A stretch of DNA of 50,327 nt from Acidobacteriota bacterium (GTDB taxonomy: Bacteria > Acidobacteriota > Thermoanaerobaculia > Multivoradales > J023): assembly GCA_029263395.1 (NCBI GenBank), contig JAJCXO010000211.1, forward strand, positions 1-50,327, in the 5' to 3' direction. Position 1 is the first letter of the stretch; each line of letters opens with the position of its first letter. Shown here in pieces: positions 1 to 7,979 of this stretch. The translations under genes and the position numbers were made by a program. The notes under the pieces are model-generated. The model was not told where the DNA came from. It searched no databases and was given only the letters and a program-made list of their open reading frames with translations.

Positions 1-1173
1 ATAGTTGTATGCCCACTGGCCTATCAAAGTGCTTGCGGTGAAGCTCTTCTTCGTACTGACTCCGTAGGAAGTGTTGGCGTACTCCTGGGCCCCCGGCGCA
101 CTAGGCACCTGAGAAACGAAGTCAATGAGCTTGTAGGTCCAGTCGTAACGACCTCCGGTGGGTAAACGTAGGCTCTGGATACCGCCAGAGAGGGTTGACG
201 AGGACCCCGTCTCATAGCTCATGGTGTAGGAGGTACTCTCGGGTTGCTTGAACTCCGTTAGAAGCGGCGCGGTAATCGTGGTAGCAGTCGCCGTATCGCA
301 ATTTGGCGGAAAGAAGCGGTGGCGGTCGATCACCGTAGGCGTATGCACTAGATCATAGGTCGCCTCAGCGCCACCGAATGACGCCAGCTCAACTTTGGTG
401 ATCCGGTCACCAGTGAGAAACACGGTATGACTGCGGCTGTGGGAATCCGTGATCTTCCACTGACCGGCGGTGCTGTAGTCGAACTTGACGTGATGATCGG
501 TCGCGAACCGATCAAACATCCGGGTGATCCGCCAATCTCGATCTTCTGGCGGTGATCCACCGGGTGAAAAATCGTGAAACTCATGGATGGTGCCGTCTGG
601 GAAATCGATCTGATAACAGGCAGTGGAGCCACCGAGCGAACCCGTACAGCCACTCGTCTGGTAACGCATCCGCAGATAGGTCCCGTCGGTCGAGAACCAA
701 GTGTCCGATTGATTGCCGTAGCCGGGGTGGAGTTCTTCAGTAAAAAAGATCTCGCCGCCATCGGGGCTGAAATAGGACCGGGACGAAAACCCACCACCGG
801 GATCGCGCTCCTGGCCTAGCTTGCCGGGTTGGATACGCCAACCGAATCCGGCGTTGGTTTGGGGCTCCCGAATCGGAATGCTGTAATGGTGATTGCCGTC
901 TGAATCGGAACACACAGCCTTTTCGTGATCCCAGCCATTGGAGGAGTAAACGAGTGAGAGCTGAAAGGAGAGGTTCGGCCCAACAGGGTAGCTCTGGCCT
1001 ATTGGAACGGTGAGCGTCAAGCCGCCATTGAAGAGGTTGATGTGGTCGATGTCGCCAATCTGGTAGGCAGTGTCGGCATTGAGGCCACGCTGTTGTGACG
1101 GGAATTGTTGAGCCTGGGCGGTAGCCGATAAGCTCAACGCGAGCGAGAAAAGAAAAGCTCCTAGCCGTCTCAT
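1..1173 (-). CDS. RHS/YD-type secreted protein, N-terminal part (runs off window)
   Basis: The frame is open from an ATG at 1173 to the window edge, at least 391 residues with no stop. The protein starts with a signal peptide (MRRLGAFLFSLALSLSATAQAQ), then a segment typical of the N-terminus of secreted RHS/wall-associated proteins: DIDHINLFNGGLTLTVPIGQ, later YSTAGQWKITDSHSRSHTV and LRLPTGGRYDWTYKLID. The ATG overlaps the stop of the upstream gene (ATGA), and GGAGG lies just ahead of it, so the two genes are co-translated. YD repeats and a C-terminal tip would lie outside the window, so any toxin or adhesin activity is unknown. The RHS-like assignment rests on the N-terminal pattern and the resemblance to the pair at the other end of the window. 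Confidence 0.75.
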   Translation of the reverse strand, partial: MRRLGAFLFSLALSLSATAQAQQFPSQQRGLNADTAYQIGDIDHINLFNGGLTLTVPIGQSYPVGPNLSFQLSLVYSSNGWDHEKAVCSDSDGNHHYSIPIREPQTNAGFGWRIQPGKLGQERDPGGGFSSRSYFSPDGGEIFFTEELHPGYGNQSDTWFSTDGTYLRMRYQTSGCTGSLGGSTACYQIDFPDGTIHEFHDFSPGGSPPEDRDWRITRMFDRFATDHHVKFDYSTAGQWKITDSHSRSHTVFLTGDRITKVELASFGGAEATYDLVHTPTVIDRHRFFPPNCDTATATTITAPLLTEFKQPESTSYTMSYETGSSSTLSGGIQSLRLPTGGRYDWTYKLIDFVSQVPSAPGAQEYANTSYGVSTKKSFTASTLIGQWAYNY

Positions 1174-1622
1174 TGCCCATCCTCCACATCATCCCAACGG
1201 GTGGTGTCGCCGGTTTCGAAGCTGTCTTTGAACAGCAGGCCGGTGGTGATGACGGTGATCTCAGCGCTGGCCATGCCTTCGCGCCCGTCCGAGATTTCGT
1301 ACTCGATCGTGCAAGACTCGGAGGAGCGGATGTCAGGCGTCAGGATGACGGTGCCAAAATCTTCGGTCACCGTGCCGGAGCAGGTGGAATCACCGACGGT
1401 GACGTCCAAGGGATCACCGTCGAGATCCTCGTCATTGGCAAGGACGTGGATGCTGAGCGGGTCGCCGGTGTGGAAGATGGTGTCGTCGAAGGCTACCGGG
1501 ACGGTGTTGCATTGGGCGGTGGCTGGCACCGCAGCCACAAAGACCGCCAGGCTCCACACCATAAGCCAAGTATTGGATTCACTTCTTTCGGATGTAAAAC
1601 GACGTACGCATCGATATGACAT
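1170..1622 (-). CDS. Small secreted protein with one cadherin/Ig-like domain
   Basis: A 150-aa protein. The start at 1622 is supported by GGGAGGGG directly upstream. Residues about 19-37 form a signal peptide ending ATAQ. Residues about 42-125 look like a bacterial cadherin/Big_9-type Ig-like domain, with the characteristic ANDEDLDGDPLDV and SCTIEYEISDG stretches. The tail (LLFKDSFETGDTTRWDDV) matches the short F-x-D-x-FE-x-GD-x-x-x-W ending common on secreted proteins of Acidobacteria-like genomes; its role is not known to me. The stop overlaps the ATG of the RHS-like gene by ATGA, so the two products are probably made together and may work together outside the cytoplasm. Function beyond protein-protein or surface binding is not visible. 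Confidence 0.7.
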   Translation of the reverse strand: MSYRCVRRFTSERSESNTWLMVWSLAVFVAAVPATAQCNTVPVAFDDTIFHTGDPLSIHVLANDEDLDGDPLDVTVGDSTCSGTVTEDFGTVILTPDIRSSESCTIEYEISDGREGMASAEITVITTGLLFKDSFETGDTTRWDDVEDGQ

Positions 1623-1960
1623 AGCCCCTCCCTAGATGATGCTGTTCTGAGTCCTATTGACGAGCTCCCTATGCCCACGAGTGCCACTAGATCTTTACCC
1701 TTTTGTTGGTGCTTCGCGCCGCCGTACCACACTCTGGCAAGAACTCTTCCCAGTAACTCTGCCACAAGCTTTGACAGCTGTTTATTCGTTTTTTCCGGGG
1801 AAACTCCCGGTAGAGTCATTGAAGCCGCTGGCTCTTTCGCCGCCAGGGAGTTCTGTGCACCCCAGGCCTCAAACGCCATCAATGCGATGGGCGGAGACTG
1901 ATAGGGCGGAATCGGTCAGCTCACCAGCACAGCCGTACCGCAAGAGAAAGGAGGACGACA

Positions 1961-2020
1961 TGAACATCCAGACGAAGATCCATAGTGGCTCCGCCGCGAT
2001 GCTTGACCCAGCAGGATAAA
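1961..2020 (+). CDS. Possible micro-peptide (19 aa)
   Basis: ATG at 1961 is preceded by AAAGGAGG six nucleotides away, the best Shine-Dalgarno sequence in this part of the window. It opens a 19-codon frame, MNIQTKIHSGSAAMLDPAG, ending in TAA. The peptide has a basic N-terminal half and a small-residue/DP-G tail. It is too short for any family call. It could be a short peptide precursor or leader, or a remnant of a longer gene. The convergent neighbour is an HTH-TPR regulator, with a hairpin between them. Only the ribosome-binding site supports translation, so confidence is low. Confidence 0.3.
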
Positions 2021-2085
2021 GGCTTACGTCGGCCGGACTGCTATCGGTTTCTGTCGGGTCGATCAAGCTAGGTAGCGCTGGCAAG

Positions 2086-2109
2086 GGGCCGGAGAAAAAT
2101 CTCCGGCCC
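2086..2109 (-). terminator. Hairpin at the 3' end of the HTH-TPR regulator
   Basis: A 9-bp perfect GC-rich stem (GGGCCGGAG / CTCCGGCCC) closes a 6-nt loop. It begins five bases past the end of the minus-strand regulator gene. No T-tract follows in either direction, but the loop is T-rich on the minus strand. Its position between convergent frames fits a (possibly bidirectional) terminator. Confidence 0.45.
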
Positions 2110-2113
2110 AAGC

Positions 2114-3739
2114 CTATCGGGCTAGCTGAACCAACGGGTCAAGCCTCATGGAATGCCGAACGCCCTGAAGAACCTGTTGCGACAATTCAATTTCCAGTAG
2201 AGCTTTGGCCAGCATTGCAATAGCAGTCGTCGTCTCGGGATAGAGTTCTAGAGACCGCAAAACTGGGACGATCTTGGTTGCCATCGAGAATGCCACGTCC
2301 CACTGCTTGGATTCGGTATGGAGAATTGCACGGTCCAGGCAAGTCAAGGCCTGGTAAGTATTGTGGCCAAACTCCTCGAAGCCGGCCTCAGCTTCTAAGT
2401 ACAACCGCTCAGCAGCACCAACCTCACCAAGGCCGTGCCGAATGTTGGCCTCAATCCACTGGAGTTGGGGAACTCCCAGCGGATCCTCGAGACCTGAATG
2501 AAGGCTTTTTGCGATGTCAAGCGCCTCGGTAGCCTCACAATAATCGCCACCCCGGGCTAGCAGGTTCGCCAGATTGGCAGAGCCGATGAATGCCAGGTGA
2601 AGATCCTCTTCGCAATTGAGCGCATTCTGAGCCGCTCCAAGCGTCGTGATCGCTGCCTCGAGCCGGCTAGAGTATGTGTGAATAGAAGCAGCCTGAATCA
2701 AAGCTTCGGCTTCTCCGCTACGGTTGCCGTAGGCCCGCGCGATCCACCGAGAGCGATCAACCAACTCGAGGGCCTCTTCATATCGGCGCTGGAACATCCT
2801 CAGGGAGCCTTCCAAAAAACATATCTCGCCAACAATCTTCTGATCCACCTCAGCTCGTGGCTGCCGCCATTCCTCATCGGCCACCGCAAACGATTGCTCC
2901 GCAGCTACAAAGTCCAACGCCAACCGATGCGCATTACCGAGCCAAGCCCAGCCGAGGGCACGCAAGTCGTGGATCTTGTCGCCGTGCGCCTCTTCGCTGT
3001 CCTCCAGACTGATCAGAGCCAACTTCGCCAGCTCGATGCCTCGTTGGCGATCACATCGCCCTTCTAGCCGAGACTTGCGGCGCAACAGATCGAAAAATAC
3101 CGGCGAGCAGAAGAGGAAAGCCCTCACTTCCTTTCGCTTCTCCTCTGGCGACAAGTCTCGGATTCGGCGCCAGAGATCCTCGGCATAAAGCTGCTCGTAC
3201 CGTTGTCCGTCGACTATGGTGCGGCGAGGCGGCGGTGTTTCGAGCTCGGGATAGGCCTGCCGCAGGCGCTTCAGATAAACCCAGGCTTCGGAGGTGCTCA
3301 GCTCGCCAGCCAACGGATCAGAAGCTCCACATATCGACGGTGCGATCCGCGCCTGCGAAGGCGTTTTCCCCATGCACCGTCGGTAGGCTGCGGTGAACGT
3401 CGTGTGATAGCTGTAACCAACTTCGCGGCCGATCACACCGATTTCGAGGTCGCTGCTGCGCAGGAGCCGATCAGCGATCTCTATCCGCGCGCCTTCGATG
3501 TACAGCTTGAGCGACGTCCCGGTGATATCCCGGAACTCCACCGATAGCGTGTGATCACGGATTCCTGCCGCCTGCCATGCGCGGGTTGCACTGAGTTGGG
3601 GATCGAGTAGATGCTCCTCCACGTAGACCAGCAGCTTGGCTAGCCGGTGAGACAGCCGCAGGCGATCACGGCGAATCCGTTCCAATGTCGGAGCGGCAGC
3701 GGTCAACACCGTTTCCTTGATCCCTTCCCACACCATCAT
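2114..3739 (-). CDS. Transcriptional regulator: AraC-type HTH followed by TPR-like repeats
   Basis: A 541-aa soluble protein. Residues about 25-130 resemble an AraC/XylS double helix-turn-helix: a first helical pair around LSATRAWQAAGIRDHTLSVEFRDITG, then GVIGREVGYSYHTTFTAAYRRCMGKTPSQAR, the typical second HTH with its conserved G-x-(S/T)P-like ending. Residues about 190-540 are helical and rich in A/L/E with TPR-like spacing (for example AGFEEFGHNTYQALTCLDRAILH), probably a sensing or protein-interaction platform. AraC proteins normally carry the HTH at the C-terminus; here it is N-terminal, as in some large TPR regulators. No membrane segment or kinase domain is seen. The target is unknown; the phased dyad array just upstream is a candidate but this is untested. 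Confidence 0.7.
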   Translation of the reverse strand: MMVWEGIKETVLTAAAPTLERIRRDRLRLSHRLAKLLVYVEEHLLDPQLSATRAWQAAGIRDHTLSVEFRDITGTSLKLYIEGARIEIADRLLRSSDLEIGVIGREVGYSYHTTFTAAYRRCMGKTPSQARIAPSICGASDPLAGELSTSEAWVYLKRLRQAYPELETPPPRRTIVDGQRYEQLYAEDLWRRIRDLSPEEKRKEVRAFLFCSPVFFDLLRRKSRLEGRCDRQRGIELAKLALISLEDSEEAHGDKIHDLRALGWAWLGNAHRLALDFVAAEQSFAVADEEWRQPRAEVDQKIVGEICFLEGSLRMFQRRYEEALELVDRSRWIARAYGNRSGEAEALIQAASIHTYSSRLEAAITTLGAAQNALNCEEDLHLAFIGSANLANLLARGGDYCEATEALDIAKSLHSGLEDPLGVPQLQWIEANIRHGLGEVGAAERLYLEAEAGFEEFGHNTYQALTCLDRAILHTESKQWDVAFSMATKIVPVLRSLELYPETTTAIAMLAKALLEIELSQQVLQGVRHSMRLDPLVQLAR

Positions 3740-4531
3740 TCGATCCTACTTGACATTTCTCCTCAGCGGCCAACTCCTGGCGGCGGTACGGCGGCACCAG
3801 ATAGGCAACTTGATGACTAGATTCGGTTCTACTTACCAACGCGGAAACGACTCGCTTGGGTGATCAAGATGCCTCGAAATGGCCGAAAGATTCGGCCGCG
3901 ATGGGGCGCCTCTGAAGTTTGTGCGCGACTTGAATGAAATGGTGCAAAACGGCGTTTTATGGAACGATTTGACCTGGAATTGCCTGAAAAAGTTTCGCCA
4001 ATGGGCTGACGGACCGTCCTGAAGCTCTTGGGTAAAATGACAAAGAGGTGCCGGACCGTCCTGAAGGTCTTGGGCAAAATGACAAAAGGTTGACGGACCG
4101 TCCTGAAGCTCTTGGGCAAAATGACAAAAGGTTGCCGGACCGTCCTGAAGGCCTTGGGCAAAATGACAAAAGGCTGACGGACCGTCCTGAAGCTCTTGGG
4201 CAAAACTTTTAGAGCCCGCCGGACGGTCCTGGAAGGCTTTGGCAAAACTCTTAGGGCTCTCCGGACGGTCCTTGGTGCTCGTGGAGAATCGTTCGAAGCT
4301 CGCCGAATGGCGTGGGAACCCCAGGCACATCAGTTGGAGCTTGGCGGACGGCCTGCCGACGTTTGAGCCCAGGGTTCGCCCCACCCATCAAGGTAGCTCG
4401 ATCCCATCCATCTGTGCTCTCAGCACCACCTCGTGACTGGTCGTCGTTACCCCACCTTCTGATTAGGCTATGATCCATTGAGACTCTCGCCAACCCGTCC
4501 AACGTGTTGTCGTGAATTCCAAGGAGATACG
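3740..4531. other. Gene-free region with phased repeat array, 792 bp
   Basis: This stretch lies between the divergently oriented HTH-TPR regulator and the universal stress protein gene. Its open frames arise from a 42-bp repeat (a multiple of three), so several frames stay open together and none has a credible start or family. The array occupies about 4011-4304. The flanks should hold the two promoters. A well-placed AAGGAG sits at 4521-4526 for the gene starting at 4532. Confidence 0.6.
4011..4304. repeat. 42-bp tandem array of GGAC(C/G)GTCC dyads
   Basis: Seven 9-bp dyads lie at exactly 42-bp spacing: 4011, 4053, 4095, 4137, 4179, 4221 and 4263. The first five read GGACCGTCC and the last two GGACGGTCC, which is the same sequence on the other strand. 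Between the dyads, units 1-4 share a core like CTTGGGCAAAATGACAAAAG. Alternate units share small variants (flank TGAC or GCC before the dyad; GCTCTT or GGTCTT/GCCTT after it), giving an 84-bp higher-order period. A degraded copy is visible near 4303 and a GGACGGCC near 4346. It is not a CRISPR array, because the units contain no unique spacers. Confidence 0.9.
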
Positions 4532-5440
4532 ATGGCTCACAAGATCGAACGAATTGTCGCAGCCACTTCACTCAACATGGCTAGCGATCCGGTGGTGCGG
4601 GCGAGTCATGCCCTGGCGAAGCAAACCGGTGCCCAACTACACATCTTCCATGCCTTCCCGCTACCGATGGCCTACTACGGCTCACCGATGGGCATGACCA
4701 ACATCGACGCCGAAACTCTCGATACCGAGCGTGCTCTACATGTGGCACAAGCGCAGGAGCAGATGCGAAGAATCGGCCTAGAAGAGGACGAGATGTACCC
4801 CGTCCTGATCGAAATTGGAGCTCCGCACCGTATGCTCTTGGAGGCGGCCCGACCGCTCGAGCCAGACCTGTTGATTGTCGGTAGCTCAGAAGCCCAAGGA
4901 CCCTTCGCGGAACACCTCGGCTCAACTGCCGAACGCGTCTTGCGCAAAGCGACCTGCCCCGTCTTGGTGATCAAAGACGATTCGCACTTGCCACCGGCCA
5001 AGGTTCTGGCACCGGTTGATCTGTCCGAACTATCGGAGAGCACTCTACGCTGGGGTCTCGAACTCCTCGAGCAGTTCCAAGGGGCAGAACCGCCGGATGT
5101 CGAAGCCCTCTTCGTACTCAGTCGATTCGATCGTGAGGGAAGCTCTCAGTTCAGTGCCGAACAAATCGACCGCTTTGCTGCGGACGAGCTAGGTCGATTC
5201 CTCATCCGTCTCAACGACATCAGCCAAGAGATTCGGCCAGAAGTCTTAGTTGGCCAGGCACGCGACGAGATTCTGCAACACCTCGAAAATCATCCCAAGG
5301 ATCTGGTCATTCTAGGCACCCATGGACGCAGCGGCTTCGAACGCCTACTGCTCGGTAGCGTGGCTTCTGAGATAGCTCGACGGTCTCCGACAAATATCCT
5401 GGTGGTTCCGCCACCTTCTGCCGCGCAAGGTGCCGCTTGA
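4532..5440 (+). CDS. Tandem universal stress protein (two UspA domains)
   Basis: A 302-aa cytoplasmic protein with two UspA (PF00582-type) domains. The start at 4532 (MAHKIERIVAATS) is chosen over an upstream ATG because AAGGAG lies 7 nt ahead of it. In domain 1 (about 1-148) the nucleotide-binding loop is GSSEAQGPFAEHLGSTAE, a variant of G-x2-G-x9-G(S/T). In domain 2 (about 155-300) it is canonical: GTHGRSGFERLLLGSVASE. Usp proteins bind ATP or act in stress adaptation; no enzymatic activity can be assigned. It is monocistronic, downstream of the phased repeat array, which may bear on its regulation (inference). The nearest downstream gene is a PilZ protein 225 bp away. Confidence 0.9.
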   Translation: MAHKIERIVAATSLNMASDPVVRASHALAKQTGAQLHIFHAFPLPMAYYGSPMGMTNIDAETLDTERALHVAQAQEQMRRIGLEEDEMYPVLIEIGAPHRMLLEAARPLEPDLLIVGSSEAQGPFAEHLGSTAERVLRKATCPVLVIKDDSHLPPAKVLAPVDLSELSESTLRWGLELLEQFQGAEPPDVEALFVLSRFDREGSSQFSAEQIDRFAADELGRFLIRLNDISQEIRPEVLVGQARDEILQHLENHPKDLVILGTHGRSGFERLLLGSVASEIARRSPTNILVVPPPSAAQGAA

Positions 5441-5665
5441 TCTCGCACCGTTCGAGCACACTCAGTATGATGCTAACCTTCTGTTTCCAGTTTGATTCAG
5501 TGGTTCCCTTGGCAGGGCGGAAACATCAACCCTTGGACCTCGATGTAGCCCTGCCTCTTGCTGGAGACCAGCCCTGTGCTGGAAACTTACTCCATACTGG
5601 AACCCTGGCCCGTGCTAGAGACCTGCGCCTCGATGCTTCTCAATGCCGTGATGTAGCCCTGCACC

Positions 5666-6718
5666 GTGAACGAAGACGTCGAAATCAGCGATATTCGCTT
5701 CGAATCTCTGAGAGTGCCGATCGACTGCATGGTCGATCTGCATTTCGAGACATCGAGTCAACCGACCCGTCTGAAGGCCGCCAACCTTTCGATGAGTGGG
5801 ATGTTCCTCCGCACCCGAGAAAAGTTCGCTCCGGGTACGCTCTGTAGCGTCCACTTCGAGCTCCAGCAAGGCCAGCCGCCGATTCGAGGACAAGCGGAGG
5901 TTCTATGGAATCGAGAAAGTAGCCACGGGCCAGACCATCCTCGGGGCGTTGGCGTCCGCTTCTTAGAGCTCGACCTAGACAGCAAATACGCCATCTCGCG
6001 CCTGGTCGATCGTTATCTACAGCTCGACGGTATGCCAGTGCAACTGGCCAACATCGACACCAAAGTCTGGACACGTCTCACCAAGCGACCGACCGAGGAC
6101 ATCGACGGGCAGGCTGTGGTGGGCAACAACGGTTCGGGCAGCGAATCGGAACCTTCACGCCGTAGTTATCCAAAGCCCGCCTTGCTAGCCGGAGTGTTTG
6201 GCCTCGGTCTACTCATTGGCTCGCTCAGCAGTCTGTGGCTGCTTCAAGGGTCCACTCGTGCCTCGCAAGAGATGACGGGTTTAGCTCCACGATCCTTCGG
6301 GCACAACATTACAAGCAATGTTCCAAGCACTGTTCCGAGCACCGGGCCAGCCACCGAGAGCTTACGAGAAGACCCACGGACTACGATCCATACCGCAATT
6401 GACGAATGGGCTCGTGCCTGGTCTCAGAAAGACGTCGAACGTTACCTCAGCTGTTACTCGGCAAACTTCGAGCCGCCAGCGGACCAGACCCAGGATGCCT
6501 GGAAGGCCCAAAGGCGCGAGCGTTTGACTCGCCCAGGGGAGATCGAAGTCGAGATCTCCGACGTCACGATCGAGCCCGTGACACCAGACCGAGCCAACGC
6601 TCAATTCAGTCAAACGTTCACATCGCCCGGATATCGCGACCAGGTGATCAAAGTCCTAGAACTGGTCAAAGAGAACCAAGCCTGGAAAATCCTCCGAGAA
6701 GAGGCTCAGTTGCCCTAG
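5666..6718 (+). CDS. PilZ domain - transmembrane - NTF2-like (Cds6 type) protein
   Basis: A 350-aa protein starting at GTG 5666, immediately after an in-frame TAG at 5654. Residues 5-125 form a PilZ-like domain: the N-x-S-x-x-G motif is present (N40LSMSG45), but the N-terminal arginine motif is R11-x4-R16 instead of R-x3-R, so c-di-GMP binding is uncertain. Residues about 172-193 are one transmembrane helix. After a Ser/Thr/Pro-rich linker, residues about 237-348 resemble the NTF2/SnoaL-like domain found at the C-terminus of L,D-transpeptidase-like Cds6 proteins (WARAWSQKDVERYLSCYS; a trailing QAWKILREE). The layout suggests a cytoplasmic signal input and a periplasmic sensor or binding domain. 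Its TAG overlaps the stop of the convergent aminotransferase gene in a shared CTAG. Confidence 0.75.
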   Translation: MNEDVEISDIRFESLRVPIDCMVDLHFETSSQPTRLKAANLSMSGMFLRTREKFAPGTLCSVHFELQQGQPPIRGQAEVLWNRESSHGPDHPRGVGVRFLELDLDSKYAISRLVDRYLQLDGMPVQLANIDTKVWTRLTKRPTEDIDGQAVVGNNGSGSESEPSRRSYPKPALLAGVFGLGLLIGSLSSLWLLQGSTRASQEMTGLAPRSFGHNITSNVPSTVPSTGPATESLREDPRTTIHTAIDEWARAWSQKDVERYLSCYSANFEPPADQTQDAWKAQRRERLTRPGEIEVEISDVTIEPVTPDRANAQFSQTFTSPGYRDQVIKVLELVKENQAWKILREEAQLP

Positions 6719-7935
6719 CTGACTCGCCTGAGCCGGCGACAGATCTCGCTCACGGTCTTCACCACCGCCCGGCGCTCATCGCCGGTCATGCCGGGGAAAA
6801 TAGGTAAGCTGACCGTCCGCTGCCAAACTTCGGTGGCAACCGGCAGATGTTCCGGTCGCCAACCAAAGGTCTCTTGGTAGTAGGGATGCAGATGTAGTGG
6901 ACGCCAATGCACCGAGAAGCCGATCCCCGCGGAACGCAGTTCTTCGAGGAAGGTGTCCCGATCGATCGTCAGACGCTCCAGCCGTAACTTGATCTGGAAC
7001 AGGTGCCAAGAGTGGATGCGGTCTTCGGGCACCCGAGGCAACTCGACCTCTTCAGCGTCGGCCAGATCGTTGATGAACTGGTGGGCGATCTCTTCTCGCT
7101 CTAAACGCATCTCCTCGGCACGCGCTAGCTGGTGGATACCCAACGCTGACGCCAAATCTGTCAGGTTGTACTTGTAGCCAGCGGCGACGATGCGGTAATC
7201 CCAGGCGCCCTTCGAAGTGTAACGACCCCAAGCATCGTTGGAGAGGCCGTGCAGCGACAAGGATCGGATCCGGTCGGCGAGCTCGTCACGCTCGGTCACC
7301 ACCATGCCACCTTCGCCGGTGGTGATGGTCTTATTGGCGTAGAACGAATAACACGTGACATCAGCGGTTTGTTCTCCACAACGCTGCCACGGGGCATCCG
7401 GGTGGGGTCGCCATGCTGCCGGGAAGGCATGGGCAGCGTCTTCGACGATCCACAGACGATGTTGATCGGCAAAGGCACGGAGTGCTGTCACGTCGAGCAT
7501 CCGTCCACCGACATGTACCGGCACAATTCCCACCGTCTCACCAACTTCACCCAAGGCGTCCGGCAGCGCCCCAGCTTGCAGTTCAGCGAGCTTGTGTTGC
7601 GCATCTTCGAGGCTCATGTTGAGGGTGTCCGCATCACAATCGACCAACAACGGAACTGCCCCGGCGTACCGAATGACTTCTGCACTTGCGGCGAAGGTCA
7701 TTGTCGGTACCAACACCGCCTGCTCACTGGCCAAACCAAGAGCTTCGGTGGCGAGATGGAGACCGGCGGTGCAGGAATTCAGGGCAACCGCTCGCCTGGC
7801 CCCAACCGCCTGGGCAAAAAGCTCTTCGAAACGCCGTGTTCGCGGCCCGCTGGTCAACCAACCCGACCGCAGGGTCGCTACCACTTCTTCGATCTCGGCC
7901 TCACCAAGCTGCGGCCGAAAAAAAGGCACCTGCAT
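6715..7935 (-). CDS. DegT/DnrJ/EryC1/StrS-family PLP aminotransferase
   Basis: A 406-aa fold-type I aminotransferase that transfers an amino group to nucleotide-linked keto-sugars in surface-glycan or natural-product sugar pathways. Visible features are ALNSCTAGLHLA (phosphate-binding region), E165-D166-AAHAF (D166 contacts the PLP ring nitrogen) and SFYANKTITTGEGG with the PLP Schiff-base lysine K202. Length is typical. AAGGAG lies upstream of ATG 7935. It is the last gene of a minus-strand run (receptor, kinase, RmuC, aminotransferase). No sugar dehydratase or other nucleotide-sugar gene is adjacent, so the exact sugar cannot be named. Confidence 0.9.
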   Translation of the reverse strand: MQVPFFRPQLGEAEIEEVVATLRSGWLTSGPRTRRFEELFAQAVGARRAVALNSCTAGLHLATEALGLASEQAVLVPTMTFAASAEVIRYAGAVPLLVDCDADTLNMSLEDAQHKLAELQAGALPDALGEVGETVGIVPVHVGGRMLDVTALRAFADQHRLWIVEDAAHAFPAAWRPHPDAPWQRCGEQTADVTCYSFYANKTITTGEGGMVVTERDELADRIRSLSLHGLSNDAWGRYTSKGAWDYRIVAAGYKYNLTDLASALGIHQLARAEEMRLEREEIAHQFINDLADAEEVELPRVPEDRIHSWHLFQIKLRLERLTIDRDTFLEELRSAGIGFSVHWRPLHLHPYYQETFGWRPEHLPVATEVWQRTVSLPIFPGMTGDERRAVVKTVSEICRRLRRVS

Positions 7936-7979
7936 CGATCACTCCTTCAACCCTCGAGTTTGCAATTCGATCCCGATCC

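Larger units (their letters stand above)
1623..2113. other. Intergenic region, 491 bp
   Basis: No protein family is recognisable in the open frames here. The stretch should hold the promoter of the minus-strand pair that starts at 1622. It also contains a possible 19-codon gene at 1961-2020 with a strong Shine-Dalgarno sequence, and a GC-rich hairpin at 2086-2109 at the end of the minus-strand regulator gene. The rest shows nothing I can support. Confidence 0.5.

Noticed and set aside
737-1192. Minus-strand 151-codon frame at the RHS-like gene start
   Set aside because: It lies in a different phase from the signal-peptide frame starting at 1173 and is rich in Arg/His/Trp/Pro typical of an out-of-phase reading.
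4011-4304. Possible CRISPR array
   Set aside because: Whole 42-bp units are repeated, with no variable spacers of regular length between short identical repeats, and no cas gene is present.
3829-4384. Minus-strand frames encoding 14-aa repeats (for example PKSFRTVRQPFVIL)
   Set aside because: The 42-bp DNA repeat is a multiple of three, so several frames on the minus strand stay open at once and give different repeat peptides. No frame has a Shine-Dalgarno sequence or known domain. The DNA dyads explain the conservation better than any one reading frame.
6711-6720. Shared CTAG of convergent stop codons as a functional overlap
   Set aside because: Overlap of stops between convergent genes is common in compact genomes and needs no special explanation.
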